64,000 nt of DNA from Augochlora pura. Its lineage: Eukaryota; Arthropoda; Insecta; Hymenoptera; Halictidae. The position numbers were made by a program, and so were the translations under genes. The stretch covers positions 11,036,001 through 11,100,000 of the forward strand of contig NC_135782.1 in assembly GCF_028453695.1 (NCBI RefSeq), in the 5' to 3' direction. How positions within the stretch are numbered: the stretch's first letter is position 1; each line of letters opens with the position of its first letter. Of the stretch, positions 12,640 to 26,313 are shown in pieces. Under the pieces are notes generated by a model. That model did no database searches, had not been told where the DNA came from, and saw only the letters and a list, made by a program, of their open reading frames with translations.

Positions 12640-15600
12640 ATGTTAGGTGTAAGGGGACGTTTTTCTTTCTCGTGGTCGTAAAGAACCTTAGTCAAGGTCT
12701 AAAGGCTAGAGGGACTCAGGGGAAGTTACATTTACAATTCTTACAGTCATCCAATAATTTACACTCATTATTAGACTGTTGATATTTGTGTAAAATAAAA
12801 ATTGTCAACATCTCCTACATGAAATTAGATAAAAATGTATTTCTTCTTTTAATGGTGTTAATACAGTGAAAGTAATGCTGCAGTATTTTTAAATTCTTTT
12901 CTTATCTTCGCTGTTCTGTGCTTTGTTTATCTAGTTTTGTTATAAATGTATAGAACCCGCAGTGTATTTATTGTAAACAGAAATAAGTGGATGAGAAACG
13001 AAATTGTGAAGAGGTTGAAAAGATTTAATACTATTATTACATTGTTTTCAACTAGCATTATTGAAAGAAAACATCTTGATTGAACTTTCATTTCTTATAA
13101 TCGACTCAAATGATTTTTATATTGCATACAGATCAGCTGTCTATCAATTACTGTTACACGTGGATAAACCCCACGATTTATATACGTTTCTCTTTTACAT
13201 TCTAATAAAGTATATACACATCGTATAAAGTGTATTATTTATCTTGGTACACAACCGCCGGTTTCATTATTAAAATTCATTGGTAGAGTATTGAGAAGGG
13301 TAGTTCACTGTTAGGGTGTTTGGTTCACCATTGACGTCTAAGAGATGGAAAGGATGGGGTCGTTGGTAAATTTGAAATTCATTAACCCTTAAACTAATCT
13401 TGACAGTTGGAACATTTACTTCTGATATATTGTTGGCAACTACAGCAAATTTAAGAGAAATTCTTAGCTTTTATAAACGACTGATAAATTTCATCAAAAA
13501 TTATTATTGTGTTACCAATAGATTGCGGACTTTATACAATCTATAACAAAAATGAGTAGTTGAAACACAAGTCAGTAACACTATTGAACAAATTCAACAA
13601 TTTCTTTAAGTTCAGAAGAAATATCTATGAATTTCCTATTTATTATGTAATCGATACACAACATTTTTATTTTATCTAAACATTCACGGTCTTACTATCA
13701 ATGTTTTAATCGTGTTAATATTAATTTGATAGTACAGAATGCTATTGAGCTATTTTCGTGAGTAATCTATCGTGGTCAAAGGGTTCAACTAATCTGAGAT
13801 ATAATCGCCGATATAACATTCAATGTAACTCACAATGGTGCAGCTTACCTCTTCTAATATGATAAACATTGAAAATATCGCTTTCCTAAGTGAAACTATC
13901 ACAGAACCACAATGAGTAGACTACAAAAATTTATGCGAAATCAAAATCATGCAAGTCAAAAATATATGAAACGTAAGTCTGGTAAAAATATCTTTCTTCT
14001 TGTAGTCATTATAACAAATTACATAAAATATAGGGATGTCCTTAAATTTGTATTCGAATTAGTCAATCTTGTTAAAAATACATAAAATTCATAGTCTAAT
14101 AATAACGATTCAAATTCGACTAAGAGTCGAGACACAGAACATGACGTTTAGCAATAAAATTGTCAAGTTTCTTGCTATGTGTGAACTAACTGTATAATAT
14201 TACAAGGAGAACCATAAAACAGTATCTCTCTTATTCTTGCATCTGTCGTACAAGGATATCAAATGACACATGACACTGAAACGTTCAACCCTAATAATCA
14301 CAAAACTTGAGAATTAATGTCTAATAATGGCCACAAGGTTGAAAGAAGTCCACTCTTCAACGCTAGTCCAAGACTATTCAGTTAGCGTCCGTTCTTTGAG
14401 CCTTACTCCTGGCAAACATCATTTGCAAGAACCATTTACATGAACTTATAACAAGACATCATTTGTTTCTTAAATCGTTTACTTTAAGCCGGTATGTGAT
14501 TGTTGTCTTAAATTATTATTTCCCGTGACAAGTAGTGACACATTTGTTGATACTATCAATGAGGAAGATGACAGTGTTTGCTGGAAGATTTCCTCAATGT
14601 CCCAACGTGATTTCATCTTTCCTCGAATAGCTGACCAATTTTCATATCGTGACGTCTACAGAGAGAAGCAGCAGCTTTGAAACCAAGAGTATTGCAGAAT
14701 GTTTCTCTAGAATTTCTATAGTTTAATGCGAAAACATCGCTACTATATTATTAATCCAAGTTGCTAGAACTATCAAACTAGTCAAAATGATTCCTGATTA
14801 TTTTCTTTTATAATTTCTGATAATATAACAATGTTTCTTTGAAAAAATTATATAAGAATAAAACTCGTAGAATGTTTACATAAATCTCGTCTTGTCATTG
14901 CTATAAATTAATATACATTAGTCGCGTTTAGAGTACGGTAGTTCTAGCATTAAGTATATCAAGAAAATTTGGTAGCTTCAATTTATACAGTATGTTAGAA
15001 TAATACTTGGACTGTATAAAAATATTTATATCTATGTTGCATGATTTATAAGAAAAAGATTTCGTTTGCATATAACTCTGGCACTTTGTTTACTGTAACT
15101 TTATAGAATCCTGTAACAACTCATCCACGATAATATTTGACCACTGATGTAATTAAATAGCTTTTTTAACTAGTTTAAAGTAAAGGGAAGTTTAATGCAA
15201 AACCTGCACTATGGCACTTATAATCTAAGTACATATAACTATGTATATCTGTAATAAAAAAGTATTGGTAACCACATTCTTTATTAAGATAACACGTGAA
15301 CCATACCAAACCATATATGTATACACATATTGCACGATTTGCTCAAAAAAATACTGACATTTACATATAATATTGTCAATTTGGCCATCGTTATTCTTAC
15401 TTACAGCACTCGATCACTGTGCACTTAAATAACAAATTTTTCCTTAACTACATCCGTTGCATTTAAGGAAAACTTGGGAATATTCGAATAGAGGAATGTA
15501 GATAACGTTTACAGCATAATAAAGCCGCCCAGTACAGGCCTATAATAAAGAAAAACATTATCAGACAGTCTAATCGAATTTGCAGTTACCTCTGTTAACT

Positions 15601-15990
15601 GAAGTGAACATTGAATCGTCGAAATATGCAATGGAAAAATATGATAATTGAAGAATTATCAAGTTTTGTCCCTTTACGATTCAGTTCCGTTGTTTCCATA
15701 CCAGATCCAATGTGTGGATAAGAGCTTAGGTAGGTAGTATTGGGTTTGGAAATGTACCCTGTAAATATTTCTCTGCTAAACGAATACTCCCATGTTTACC
15801 CATTTCGAGCAAACACCTTACTTAAATACCGTACTGTCCGCTGGTTTCTATTAGACGAACGATCGAGTTCATTGACGTTTCACTGATACTTTACAACTCG
15901 CTTGCACCTTTTACTTTGACCATCTTTCCAATTATTTACCCGGCATTGCTGCAGGTATTGACTTATTCTCCGAGCTTAGTGTGTGCTTGA
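12640..15990. other. AT-rich gap, no gene seen
   Basis: No exon-like frame was found. A possible degenerate TTAA-type element may span 13382-13787, but its ends match over only a few bases. Confidence 0.5.
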
Positions 15991-15991
15991 T

Positions 15992-16054
15992 AATGTTCCC
16001 GATCTTCCCACTAATGTTCCTGATCTTCCCACTAATGTTCCCAATCTTCCCACA
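15992..16054. repeat. 21-bp tandem repeat, three copies
   Basis: Three units of AATGTTCCCGATCTTCCCAC plus one base, with one or two changes each. The short length and high identity suggest a recent event. Confidence 0.9.
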
Positions 16055-16361
16055 TTCGAAAAATTCTTTTCAAGTGTACGAGGAGACATATTCGACATAA
16101 ACAAAGCAGCGAATTACTAGTTGGTAGACTGCGGATCTCTGTGCGGAATAAAAATGGTCCCCGCCGATTGGAAGATAAATGAGCTGGTTATAATATTCTT
16201 TTCATTCCTTAAATAATTTTAATGAGTTGAGAATATCGGCATTCTTAATTTTACGTAATTTTTTCTCTATTTGAAGTTTCACTGTTGCATTCGTGTCACA
16301 ATTATTCTTTTCATTGGACACCATAGATTCATATCGACATTTACTCGGTGCATGGGTGACA

Positions 16362-16601
16362 TTAACCCTTTGCACTCGAGTGGCGACTCTGAGGCACTAC
16401 TACAATCGTTATATCATGTTCCAATATAATTTCTATATTAATAAAGATTTTTTAAAGTTGTTAAAAGTGAAACTGTTCATGTGAGTCGCAAGAATCAATT
16501 TTATTTGTATATAAGATGCACTTTGTCACATAGAATGCGAATACAGTAAGAAAAATTGTTTTAGATTTACAGTTAAAATAGCTTCGAGTGCAAAGGGTTA
16601 A
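16362..16601 (+). mobile_element. TTAA miniature element, family A, best preserved ends
   Basis: The element has near-perfect tips, TTAACCCTTTGCACTCGAG and CTTCGAGTGCAAAGGGTTAA, around a 240-bp AT-rich body without coding capacity. Its right end and flank are duplicated immediately downstream. Confidence 0.88.
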
Positions 16602-16830
16602 AATTATATTAGAAAATGGATGTACAATTTCTTTGACCATATATTAGAGAAATTTGGTGTAGTAATCGTTTATTTTATATATGTATAAATGGAAATACTA
16701 TAAACTAGATAAATTGTTTTAAATTTACTCTTAAAGTAGCTTCGAGTGCAAAGGGTTAAAATTATATTCGAAAATGGATATAGAGTTTCTTTGATAGTAT
16801 ATTAGAGAAATTTTCCATAGTAATCGTACT
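16602..16830. repeat. Tandem duplication of the element's 3' end and flank (157-bp shift)
   Basis: The segment after the family A copy repeats the element's last part (AAATTGTTTTA through CGAGTGCAAAGGGTTAA, ending at 16758) and then repeats the flank AATTATATTNGAAAATGGAT. The second flank copy continues to TTAGAGAAATTTTCCATAGTA. This shows duplication by DNA repair or slippage after the insertion. Confidence 0.8.
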
Positions 16831-17004
16831 CTTTAGTTATAGTTTAAAAGTCATCCGAACGATTTTAAATTATTGTTTAACGATGACAATACGGTGCGCT
16901 GTATATGTATTTACGAGAGATATAATCCAATGGATTTCGCCACGTGATGAAGTACTATCCCGGAGATCACTGTATTGCAAGAATGCAGTTACATTATTAC
17001 ATTT

Positions 17005-17975
17005 CCATAAAGGAATCAGCGAAATCATACACTTCTGACATTATTATTCAGAAGAATTTCTTCTATTAAATACTGTGTGGAAACCAGAATCGAATAACGC
17101 AAATTGGAACAGATTGTGAAGCATAAATGTCATCGTCATTAACATTAATGTCTGCGTAATTGGAAATTGTACGATTCTGGTATTACCATTCAGAAGAATT
17201 TCTTCGATTAACTACGGTATGGAAAATCAAATTAAGTAACGCAAATAAATTGGGACAGAATGTGATGCACATATATGTCGTCAGCATTGACATAATGCCA
17301 ACAATTTCATAGATTTTATGGAATCAGAAATTATACGATTATTACATTATTATTTGGAAGAATTTCTTTGACTAACCACAGCGTGAAAGATCGAATTGAC
17401 GAACATAAATAAATTGGGAAAAATGAATAAATATCACACGTCAACCCTGACATGATTTGTATATAGAATTGAAAATCCTACAACTCTAATAGTGTTATTA
17501 ACAGAAATTTCTTCGACTAACTATAGTGTAGAGAATCAAATTGTTTGGTATAAATAAGTTGAAACAAGTTGCAAATAAATATCAAACATCAACACTGCCA
17601 CAACATTTAGGGAATCGAAAATCATGCACTTCTGACATTATTATTTGGGAGAATTGTTTCAACCAACTATACTGTAGAAAATCGAATTGACTAGTATAAG
17701 TAAGTTGGAACAAGTTGTAAATAAATGTCAATCATCAACACTGCCACAGCATTTATAGAATCAAAAATGATGCAATTCTGCCATTGTTATTTGAAAGAAT
17801 TGTTTCCATTAAATAGTGAGGAAAGTTGAATTGACTAGCATAAATAAATACAAATAAATATGAATAAATACAAATAAGTAAATATAACTTAAACTACAGT
17901 ATGGAAACCAAAATCGAATAATGCAATTTGGAACAGATTGTAAAGTATAAATGTCGTAACCACTGACGTTACAGC
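17005..17975. repeat. Satellite-like array, about 145-bp units, six to seven diverged copies
   Basis: A recognisable block, ATTATTATTTGGAAGAATTTC or a variant, recurs near 17041, 17181, 17348, 17496, 17639 and 17784. Each is followed by AACTA..GT..GAAAATCGAATT, then CATAAATAA.TTGGAACA, then ATGTC and a (CA)TCAACACTGCCACA-like end. Spacing is 140-167 bp. Copies are well diverged, so the array is old. Confidence 0.85.
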
Positions 17976-17999
17976 TACGGAATAAATGTCGGAAGCTGC

Positions 18000-18950
18000 G
18001 GTAGCCATCACTCGAGGGCAACTCTCGGCAGAATCATAAACTATCGCTGAAACGGTGATCGTCGTTTACCAAAGTGACAAAAAGCGCGTCATCCGTGAAC
18101 ATGATACGTGTCGATTGGACGGTTTAAAACCAAAACGAGTGAAACATGGCGGAGCCGGAGGGTTAAGGCGGCCCGGTGGTGGTATATCCATAAATTGCAC
18201 AGAAATATCGGTCTTTTACGGGAATAATTAGACGGCGTTCGCAACCCCTTTCACGTACGCGCAATAAATAATTCCAGAAGATCGGCAAACGTACATAAAT
18301 GAATAATTTATGAGACAGGATACAATAATTAAATGAGCAATAGCTGGTTATGTAGTTTGATGGCCGAGCGTGTTCTCCCCCGTGGCGGTTTAATGAAACA
18401 TAGACCCCGCGCGCGGGCCCGGACTTACTTTTCATATACTTTGAGAGGCGATTATGCGAAATAATATGTCGCTTGTCCGCGTCGCGTAAATTACAGCTAA
18501 ACGCGTAGACCGGCCGGCGCGGATTCGCGAATTTTATTTCGAGAAATTGGCCGGCCTAATCGCATCGCGTCGCGTATATTGACGTAACGGCATGCTCGAC
18601 ACGTACCGGCTTTAATGTAATTTGGCACGTGGTAAGAATGCACCGTGCATAAACAACTTTTCTAGCGAAAATGACAGAAAAATCTCGTTCCGGCGGGAAC
18701 TAGCCGACACACTCGTCTTGTTCTCGAACACGATACCATCGTGTGCGTCTTCATCTCCCCGATTATGGGCTTCCACGGTGCCTACTAAATGATTAAGTCG
18801 CCCGCAGGTGTAGCTTTGTTGGTGCCCACCGACTATCTCGCTTGTTGACAGCTTGTCGTTCGCTTATAACGTCGAAATTCATCGCACGAACGCAATAGGT
18901 TACTGATAACTTGCTTTTAAGCGGTCAAGTAATGTTTGCGAGAAATTACT
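18000..18950. other. GC/CpG-rich island
   Basis: CpG-dense blocks at 18160-18270, 18370-18430 and 18475-18620. The 90-codon minus frame at 18163-18435 has no known motif. Confidence 0.5.
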
Positions 18951-21090
18951 ATAGTTCTATTATCGAGATTTATGCAATCAAGTTTTACTTGTGTTTCCTG
19001 AGATTTTTGTAAGCGGAATCTTTGTTCACGAAATTTACTCTGTCCTCTATATTTTAATATAATTAGTTTATCACTATTTCATGGCACAATTATTTTATCT
19101 TCCTACTATAATTTCGAGCATAGTTCATTAAATTCTTCCAAGTATATCTTCGAAATTGAAATGAAACTCCGTTTGTTAATTATCAACATTTCAACTTCGG
19201 TATACAATAAGTATAAATTCTTGTTATTATTTAGGAATTTATTAGCGACGAAAGAGTGATGATCGACACAGTTGTGAAATAAATTGTACAACTATATATC
19301 GAAAGTCAAGTATTACAGTTTAGAGATAAAATACGCAGGATGTTAAAATATACGTTTTAACATAAATCTAATATGACACTTGTATTCTCTTTTTCTTTAA
19401 ATAGGAGTTTTATACAAAACATCCACGAGATTATTGATCGTGTTAATTAAGCGACTCTTAGTTATATTTTGTCAGTTAATCTCGTTTCTTTAATAATTCC
19501 GAATAGGTTATGTATCTTACTGTCGGTGAAATTTTCTCTTTTAATTGAGATTCCAACTTGTGTTTACAACAAAAACCAGATCTTTCTCAAATAATTTGAA
19601 ATTAGGTAGTCTCTTTTAATTGGTATATTGCGATCTTCTTATATCGAGTCGGGTTCCTTTGATAATAAATTTAAATAACATATTTTTGTGTCCAAATCAT
19701 CTACGCGTTATGACAGTTCATGATTGTTCTATTATCGTGTACTCTTTGTTTTATTCAAATAAATAATCACTTTTTATGTACAGAGTAGAACTAATTTTCC
19801 ACTCTGTTAACCACTGGTATAATTAAGTCGGTTCCAGACTTCTTCGAATAAATCGTCTTGCATATTACGAGTAGATCGCAAATATGATATAATTCAGTAA
19901 TTACAGCTGTCCTAACGTATTATTATTCAATGATACAAACAGTACTAGCAATTTTGTAACCAATATGGTAATTAGCTGCTATGATTAATCGTGTTGCGAT
20001 TCGAAATAAGGATAGAACAACCTGCAACGCGCACGCTGATGCAAATTTATGCAAGCCGGGAATAGCAATTGTATTTGCGCTAGAAGAAAAACTTCGAGAT
20101 TAAGACGTGACGTACACTGTAAAGGGAAGACTTTGAACGATGTGTCAATTACTTGTATCTTTTCAGTCGCAGATAATCGTCTCGAGGAGCAATTAAAATC
20201 GACACCTTTCACTGAAAATTCATCAAAAATTGAGTCACAACGAATCCTTGATTGCTGTAAACATAAATAATCGCTTTAGTTGATTGATATACGCAATAGA
20301 AAGCTCGCGAAATTATTCTACACCAGTTTTATTAAATTAATATCACAGCGAAGCAAAATTGCTATACCATAAAATAATTTTAATTAATTGGTATCCACAA
20401 TAAGGAGGTTATTAAACTACACTACTCTATTTTTGTAATAAGAAATTCTTCAAAAGTGACAGAAAGTTTTATACTTTAAAATACTGCATTGATAAATTCT
20501 AGTTATAGTAAATACTAAGTTAAGAGACTTTTAAAGTCAAATTTAAACAAAGGTAACATCGGGATGTATGATCTGTATGTATATAAAATCCTATGCAAAT
20601 ATGATTGTTAATTATTTTCTGAAATATAAGTCAAATGTTCCTTATCGTATAATTAATTGCAAGACATGCAGTACGTAATGACTAGACTGCAGATCTTTAA
20701 AAATTTTCTGCGTCGATTATACAAAATAGAAGTGAAATAAAAATATACCTTTTTTTTAATGATGTTATTACAATCACAGTAATACAACAGTATTTCTAAA
20801 TATCATTTGTATCTCATTGTTTTGTGTTTTTTGTTTATCCACTTTAGCTCTAAATAATGATGATTATGTTTTGCTCTAAAACATAATGATCCATAGTCTC
20901 GCGGTTCCTGCGACCAGGCTCAGATAAATAAACTTACAACGCCAATAACAACAACAACACCAATAATAATAACAATAACAATAAAGTACAAATATAAAAT
21001 ATAATAATAAAATTCACAAGCATCGTCACGATTTTGAATGTTTCGTGGTTTTCAAACATAAATCCTCGGAGTTTCTTTGAATCCAAGAAC
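18951..21090. other. AT-rich gap, no gene seen
   Basis: An ATG-led 73-codon frame at 20049-20270 is unremarkable. An (AAC/AAT)n-rich stretch is at about 20938-20985. Confidence 0.5.
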
Positions 21091-21520
21091 CATGCGAATG
21101 GTAACCTACGACTATCGATTTATAGATCGTCGATAGGATGTCGACGGTACATGATCGACACGGAAAAAAAAGTCGGCCACGTTTATGCAACTGGCGCATG
21201 AACAGCGTGCCAGAAGTTTTGAAATTTTCGGGATCAGCAGCACGAGCCGCCGCGCGGTAACTGGTTCACTGATAACGCAACGCCCGTCGACGCTTGTATT
21301 ACCGTGAAACCTGTTCGCCGTTGTACACGCGTGTCTCGTATAATATTTATAAAACCCGATTTCTTCTCGCGCGCAACACAGGCGCGCGCAATGTTAATAA
21401 ATTTCAGCCGGACAAGTTTATCTAAAATCGAGCGATCCTATCGCCCCGAATGTATACCGCAACGCGCGCCACGTCAAACCAAAGGCTCAATGAATTATCG
21501 TATCCCCGTTTAGTAACAAT
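21091..21520. other. GC/CpG-rich island
   Basis: Includes TCTCGCGCGCAACACAGGCG near 21365 and CGACTATCGATTTATAGATC near 21110. No protein is recognised. Confidence 0.5.
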
Positions 21521-24500
21521 TCCTTGATTGAAACGTTTATTTTATTTACACTGTTCCAATTGCGGTCTACTATTCTCCCAAATGTAATATTACGAAATCT
21601 TTGAATGTGACTGCAAATTAGTTTCTGAATCATTTGATTGCGCTGGTCACGATCTCTTTTAAAAAGAATTGTACTCGAGAGATAAATGTAACTGAATGTT
21701 TATATATTGTTAATATAAGTAGGTACGTTAAAATGTAGGCAAATAGTGCGTATAATGTTTATTTATTAGATTCTGTCATAGATATATGCAATTAGTTTGT
21801 TCTTCTTGCAGAGCAGTTGACACAGTTTTCGAGATAAATGAAAACTTCCATCATGAAATCATTAAAACTATTCATGTTAACAAATAAAATTAAGAGTGCA
21901 ATATATAAACTGCAGATTTGTTGTATTTATGGGAAAAATGAGTGGATGAAATTTCAGATAATTTAGGAGAGGTAGTGTACTACTTAAATTGTATTGAAAT
22001 AAATAAATAATAATTCCTTAAGGAATAAGGAATAATTTCTTTTGTTTATACTTGATGGAAACAATTTTTATATTGCAATAATTTAATAATTGCTTTGTAA
22101 GATTTAATGAGAGAATTAATATGAGAATAAGATCCTTACAGCAGGACAATAATTTATTATTACTGTGTCCAATAAATTTCATAACTATTTTCTAACAAAG
22201 TTTCCTGGTACGATTTTTATGTAATCTCTGCAACTCGATTGCGTAAGCAATATATCATTAGAGACTAGGATTCTTATCACTGCATTGCGGATGCTCTTGC
22301 ATTCATAGCAACTTCGCTACATAATAGTAAATAAAATAGATATATGTAAATAGATGGAATGAAGTTTAGCATTGTAAATGTTTCTTATGTAAACCTAGTA
22401 AAACTTTGTTGGACGAAAAATAAAACTTAATATTGCATACATCTTTGAAATATTTACAGTGCTAGGTATTGAAGACGTCGTACGTCTCACTGTCAAATTG
22501 TTTCTAACAATTCAGTAACCAAAAGTTTTTATACAATTTAACATTAACTAAAAGATGCTCATGTATTTGTAATTAATTCTAAACTAGGTTTCAAGGAAAC
22601 TATATGGTTGAATATTTCTGTGTACATTTATGATAAAAAATTAATGAACAAAGTAACAAACTTAACTGCCTCTTAGGTTTTATTCATACTTCTGTAAATA
22701 AAATTCATCCCTTTGTACATAGAATTAATAGTTTCGCAGATTGAATTGAGCGCCTTTGATTAAATTGATAAATTTAATGTAAATTTGTATATTACATATA
22801 AAATAATATAAAAATTTCATTGCAATTATTGGCAAAATGTTATTGAATATTTAAATATAATATGGATTTTAATAGGAATAGTTACAAATGAATGAATATC
22901 ATTTGCGAATGGATTAATTTAAAAAGCGAAAAGATGAATATGCTTGTACAGAATTAATTTCGTGTGCAAAAAGGTGAATATGATCTACAAAATGGTTGAT
23001 TCAGCGTGGAAAATGATTAATGTAATCCTCAAAAGGATCAATTTGTCGTACAAAACCTGTTTTGATACCTTTCATCTAATTTACGACCTAATACAGTCAA
23101 TGTAGAAAGCGTTCGTAAATCGCATTTATGATTTTAGTGAAATTGTTAATATATGAACTGTCATAATTTCATGAGAACGTATCGTATAACAATAAACCTG
23201 TGCCGATTTTAAAACTTGGAGTTTCTACTTATATTCTGCATCGTTTATTTTCCTGTAACACGTTTTTACATAATGTAACAGGTGAGAAACCGGAGAAATG
23301 CGCTTTCTAGAAAATGTTACGTATTGTAACGACTGAAAATGTAATGGAAAATTTTTGTCGCGACCGATCCTAACATTTCAAGATTGAAGCTTCGCCATTA
23401 TAATGACTCCTTAAAGTTTTACGTAAGATTTTTTTTAGTCTTTCTATTGAGCTTACAATAAATGATGTACAGTCCACTTTATAGAAGGCAAGGTCACGAG
23501 GATTTTACATCACCGAACTTGTTTTCCATTATTGTTTCATAGATAACTAAAAAATGTCAAATACCAACTTTTGATAGGTCATTTTAAAGAGGAAGCTCCA
23601 ATCTTCAAACTCGTGGACGATTTATTTAGGCAAAAATTGTTTCTGTGATTTTGGAGATCTTCCGATTGATTACTTTATCGAGTAAACCTGTGTAAACAAA
23701 TTTTTAATCTACTGCAAATTCTAAAACTGCAATGAGAAAAAGCGATCTGTGAGTTGATCTTTAAGGTTAAAAATGTTTTTCATGGTGTAAAATTAGATTA
23801 TAATAATAAATCATACTTTCTGCAGTAAATTATAACAATGCGATTGCATAAGAATGAACTGGAATCATAGTGACGTAAATCACTTTTTCGACGTTTTACA
23901 ATTTAAAAGACAAGTAAAATAAACTATAAAGTTACTATAGATTACAATAATTATAAATTATCTTAACAATAAATTTTGAGCAAATAACACAGATTTTATT
24001 AAACAATAACACTCTTTATTCTCACAACTAGCAGAACGTGCCACTATAAGTTTAACCGACTCCTTTTTATTCAATCTCCTCTATGACATCCATTAAACAC
24101 TATTCTATTTTAAAACAAGAGACTCGTGTCACACTATATATAACCATAATAACAGTTTAACCTCTTCATGAATGAATTTTTATAGTAGGGAACAATCTAC
24201 ATAATTGGTTCTTTTTTATTTATCATGCATTTCATTTCAGTCGATGAGGTTGTTTCGGTATTGCTGAGGGATTCTGTAGCCAATAGTTCGTCAACTGATT
24301 CTCATTTTCTTTATACGCAGAATAATTATAATTTGAAGAAAACTAAACGTACACATGCGTCACAATATCCCTGAAGAAATTAAATATAATTGTTAGAAAC
24401 GTTAACATTTATTACAAACAATTTGATTTTGTTCAGCATCAAGCGCATTGTCTCTTTGACTCTTACTTTCTTTCTTACGTTACTAATAGAATTTTTTCTC

Positions 24501-24545
24501 TTGTAAATGAACAATGATAATAAAAGGAACAATAACAATATCGAC
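21521..24545. other. AT-rich gap, no gene seen
   Basis: No supported gene. A weak run of related 20-26-bp segments (CAAAANGNTNAAT) lies at 22910-23045. Confidence 0.5.
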
Positions 24546-25340
24546 CGTCTATAAAAAAGATCTAAAGTTCATTGTACGAATACTAACACCGACTGTACCC
24601 GGCTTCACAGTACGACGTCCTCGAGGAATCCCGACAAATTCAATTAAACGTGTCAGGTAGATCGGAGCTGAGTCCTCTAATATATAATAGACGTCGATTC
24701 TATAATTTACAGGGGCCGATACACGATTCCTCGTAATTGACACAACGATCGATAGCGTCGATCCGCGGATCTAATCGAGATTGCCGGTTTCGATAGGAGG
24801 TTTCTCCCGGCGGCCGCCCTCTCCTCCGCCGTTGCGAGGGAGGCCTTTCGAAAAGCGGTAACGTTGCTCTTTGTTAATCGTCGCGCGAGCCTGCGTGAGC
24901 GCGCGCGCGTGCTCATTGGTTCCACCGCGTCTACTATAATTATTCACACTCCATAATGCGGTACACGGCGATACGTAATCCCCCGGCCGCGGCCGGAGAG
25001 GAAGTGTACGAGCAGTTCGTGTAATTATACACTTCACGGACTTAATCTCCTAGGAAATTGTATTAAGATTTTTACGGAATCCCGTGCGTTGTGTCGTAAA
25101 TCCATTCCGAGGCGAGTGGGAAGCGTGTACGGCAAATTGAGCTTCGGCGGTTTTCAATAGTACCGAATTAATCGCTCGCCTGTATTATTTGCTCGCCCCT
25201 CCGCACTCACTCTATTTGCCTTCTTTCCATTCGTTTCCGTTGGGCGCGTCTGCGCGAATATCAATGGGGACGGAATCGACCATCGACCATCGACCATCGA
25301 CCATCGACCATCGAACGGAAAATTAGTTCTCCGTTCGATT
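24546..25340. other. GC/CpG-rich island
   Basis: CpG-dense blocks at 24740-25030, including GAGCGCGCGCGCG. Minus frames here follow the composition. Contains the CGACCAT repeat. Confidence 0.5.
25275..25314. repeat. Heptanucleotide repeat (CGACCAT), about five copies
   Basis: A perfect run of CGACCAT units inside a GC-rich island. Confidence 0.95.
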
Positions 25341-26313
25341 TTTCTTTGCTCGGAAAGCGGAGAAGACGAAGCCGCTCTCTATTTTCCTTTTCATTTGTTT
25401 ATATGATGTCGTATATACTTAGTAGGAATTAGCAATCACTTATGGAATCACTGGCGTTTTACGTGTAGATAAAATATATGCAATGGGTTTTGCTTAAATT
25501 ATTACATTATTTTATTGATCTAGATTTCCTAGTTACTGTATAGAATAATTATTTAGTTACTATATACTTTAATAAAGTTACTATATAATCTCGCTGATCA
25601 GCTTGGTTTCTTCAAAATGTGACGTAACTTTTGCTGTTTGTTCATAGCTGTCTAAACATTCGCTGATGGTATTCGGCATTTTTACTTTTTTTTCTGATAT
25701 TACTCAACAATTGACATTTTATTAGAACGTATTTAACTGTAAGCTTAATGTTAATGTACTATATGTTGATACAAAGAGGTCTGTCTGCTGCGAAGCCACT
25801 TTTATTCTCTGCAGTATCGTGGTTTTCGTGTCGCGCGATAAAAACGATTCACGTATTTGTTTTAATAACTTGTCGTTAGATTGTGGATCTTTTTTGCAAA
25901 ATAGAAATTCTCTGAAATGTTACGATTTCTTTGAAACGTGTATATCTAAAATATTTTGCGAAAAGTAAGGTGTGACGAGTATACTACTATCTAACCAAAA
26001 CGCTGTATTCGCTTCGTTTTATAATAATTAATTGTATCTTTTTATTTCGTTCTGCTCAGTAAATATTCGAAAAAGTAATCGTAGAATTTACGAATATATT
26101 TTACTTTTCACTAAACTTCCAATGTAAACATCGATTTTTTTTCACGTGACGGATATACTCGACATAACACAAAATATTGGCGCTTATACGTGGCGAGTAT
26201 ATTCGTCATAAACAAATAACTGATTGAAACAAAATAGAGAATCGTTGTTTTTAAGAAGTTCAGGATTTTCAGTTTTTTGTACTTTATCTACGGTTTTTTG
26301 TTGTAAATGCATC
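25341..26313. other. AT-rich gap before the Tc1-like element
   Basis: No supported feature. Confidence 0.5.

Noticed and set aside
13382..13787. Possible further TTAA-type element (TTAACCCTTAAAC to CAAAGGGTTCAA)
   Set aside because: Only the outermost few bases match as inverted repeats, the right flank is TTCAA, and there is no second copy.
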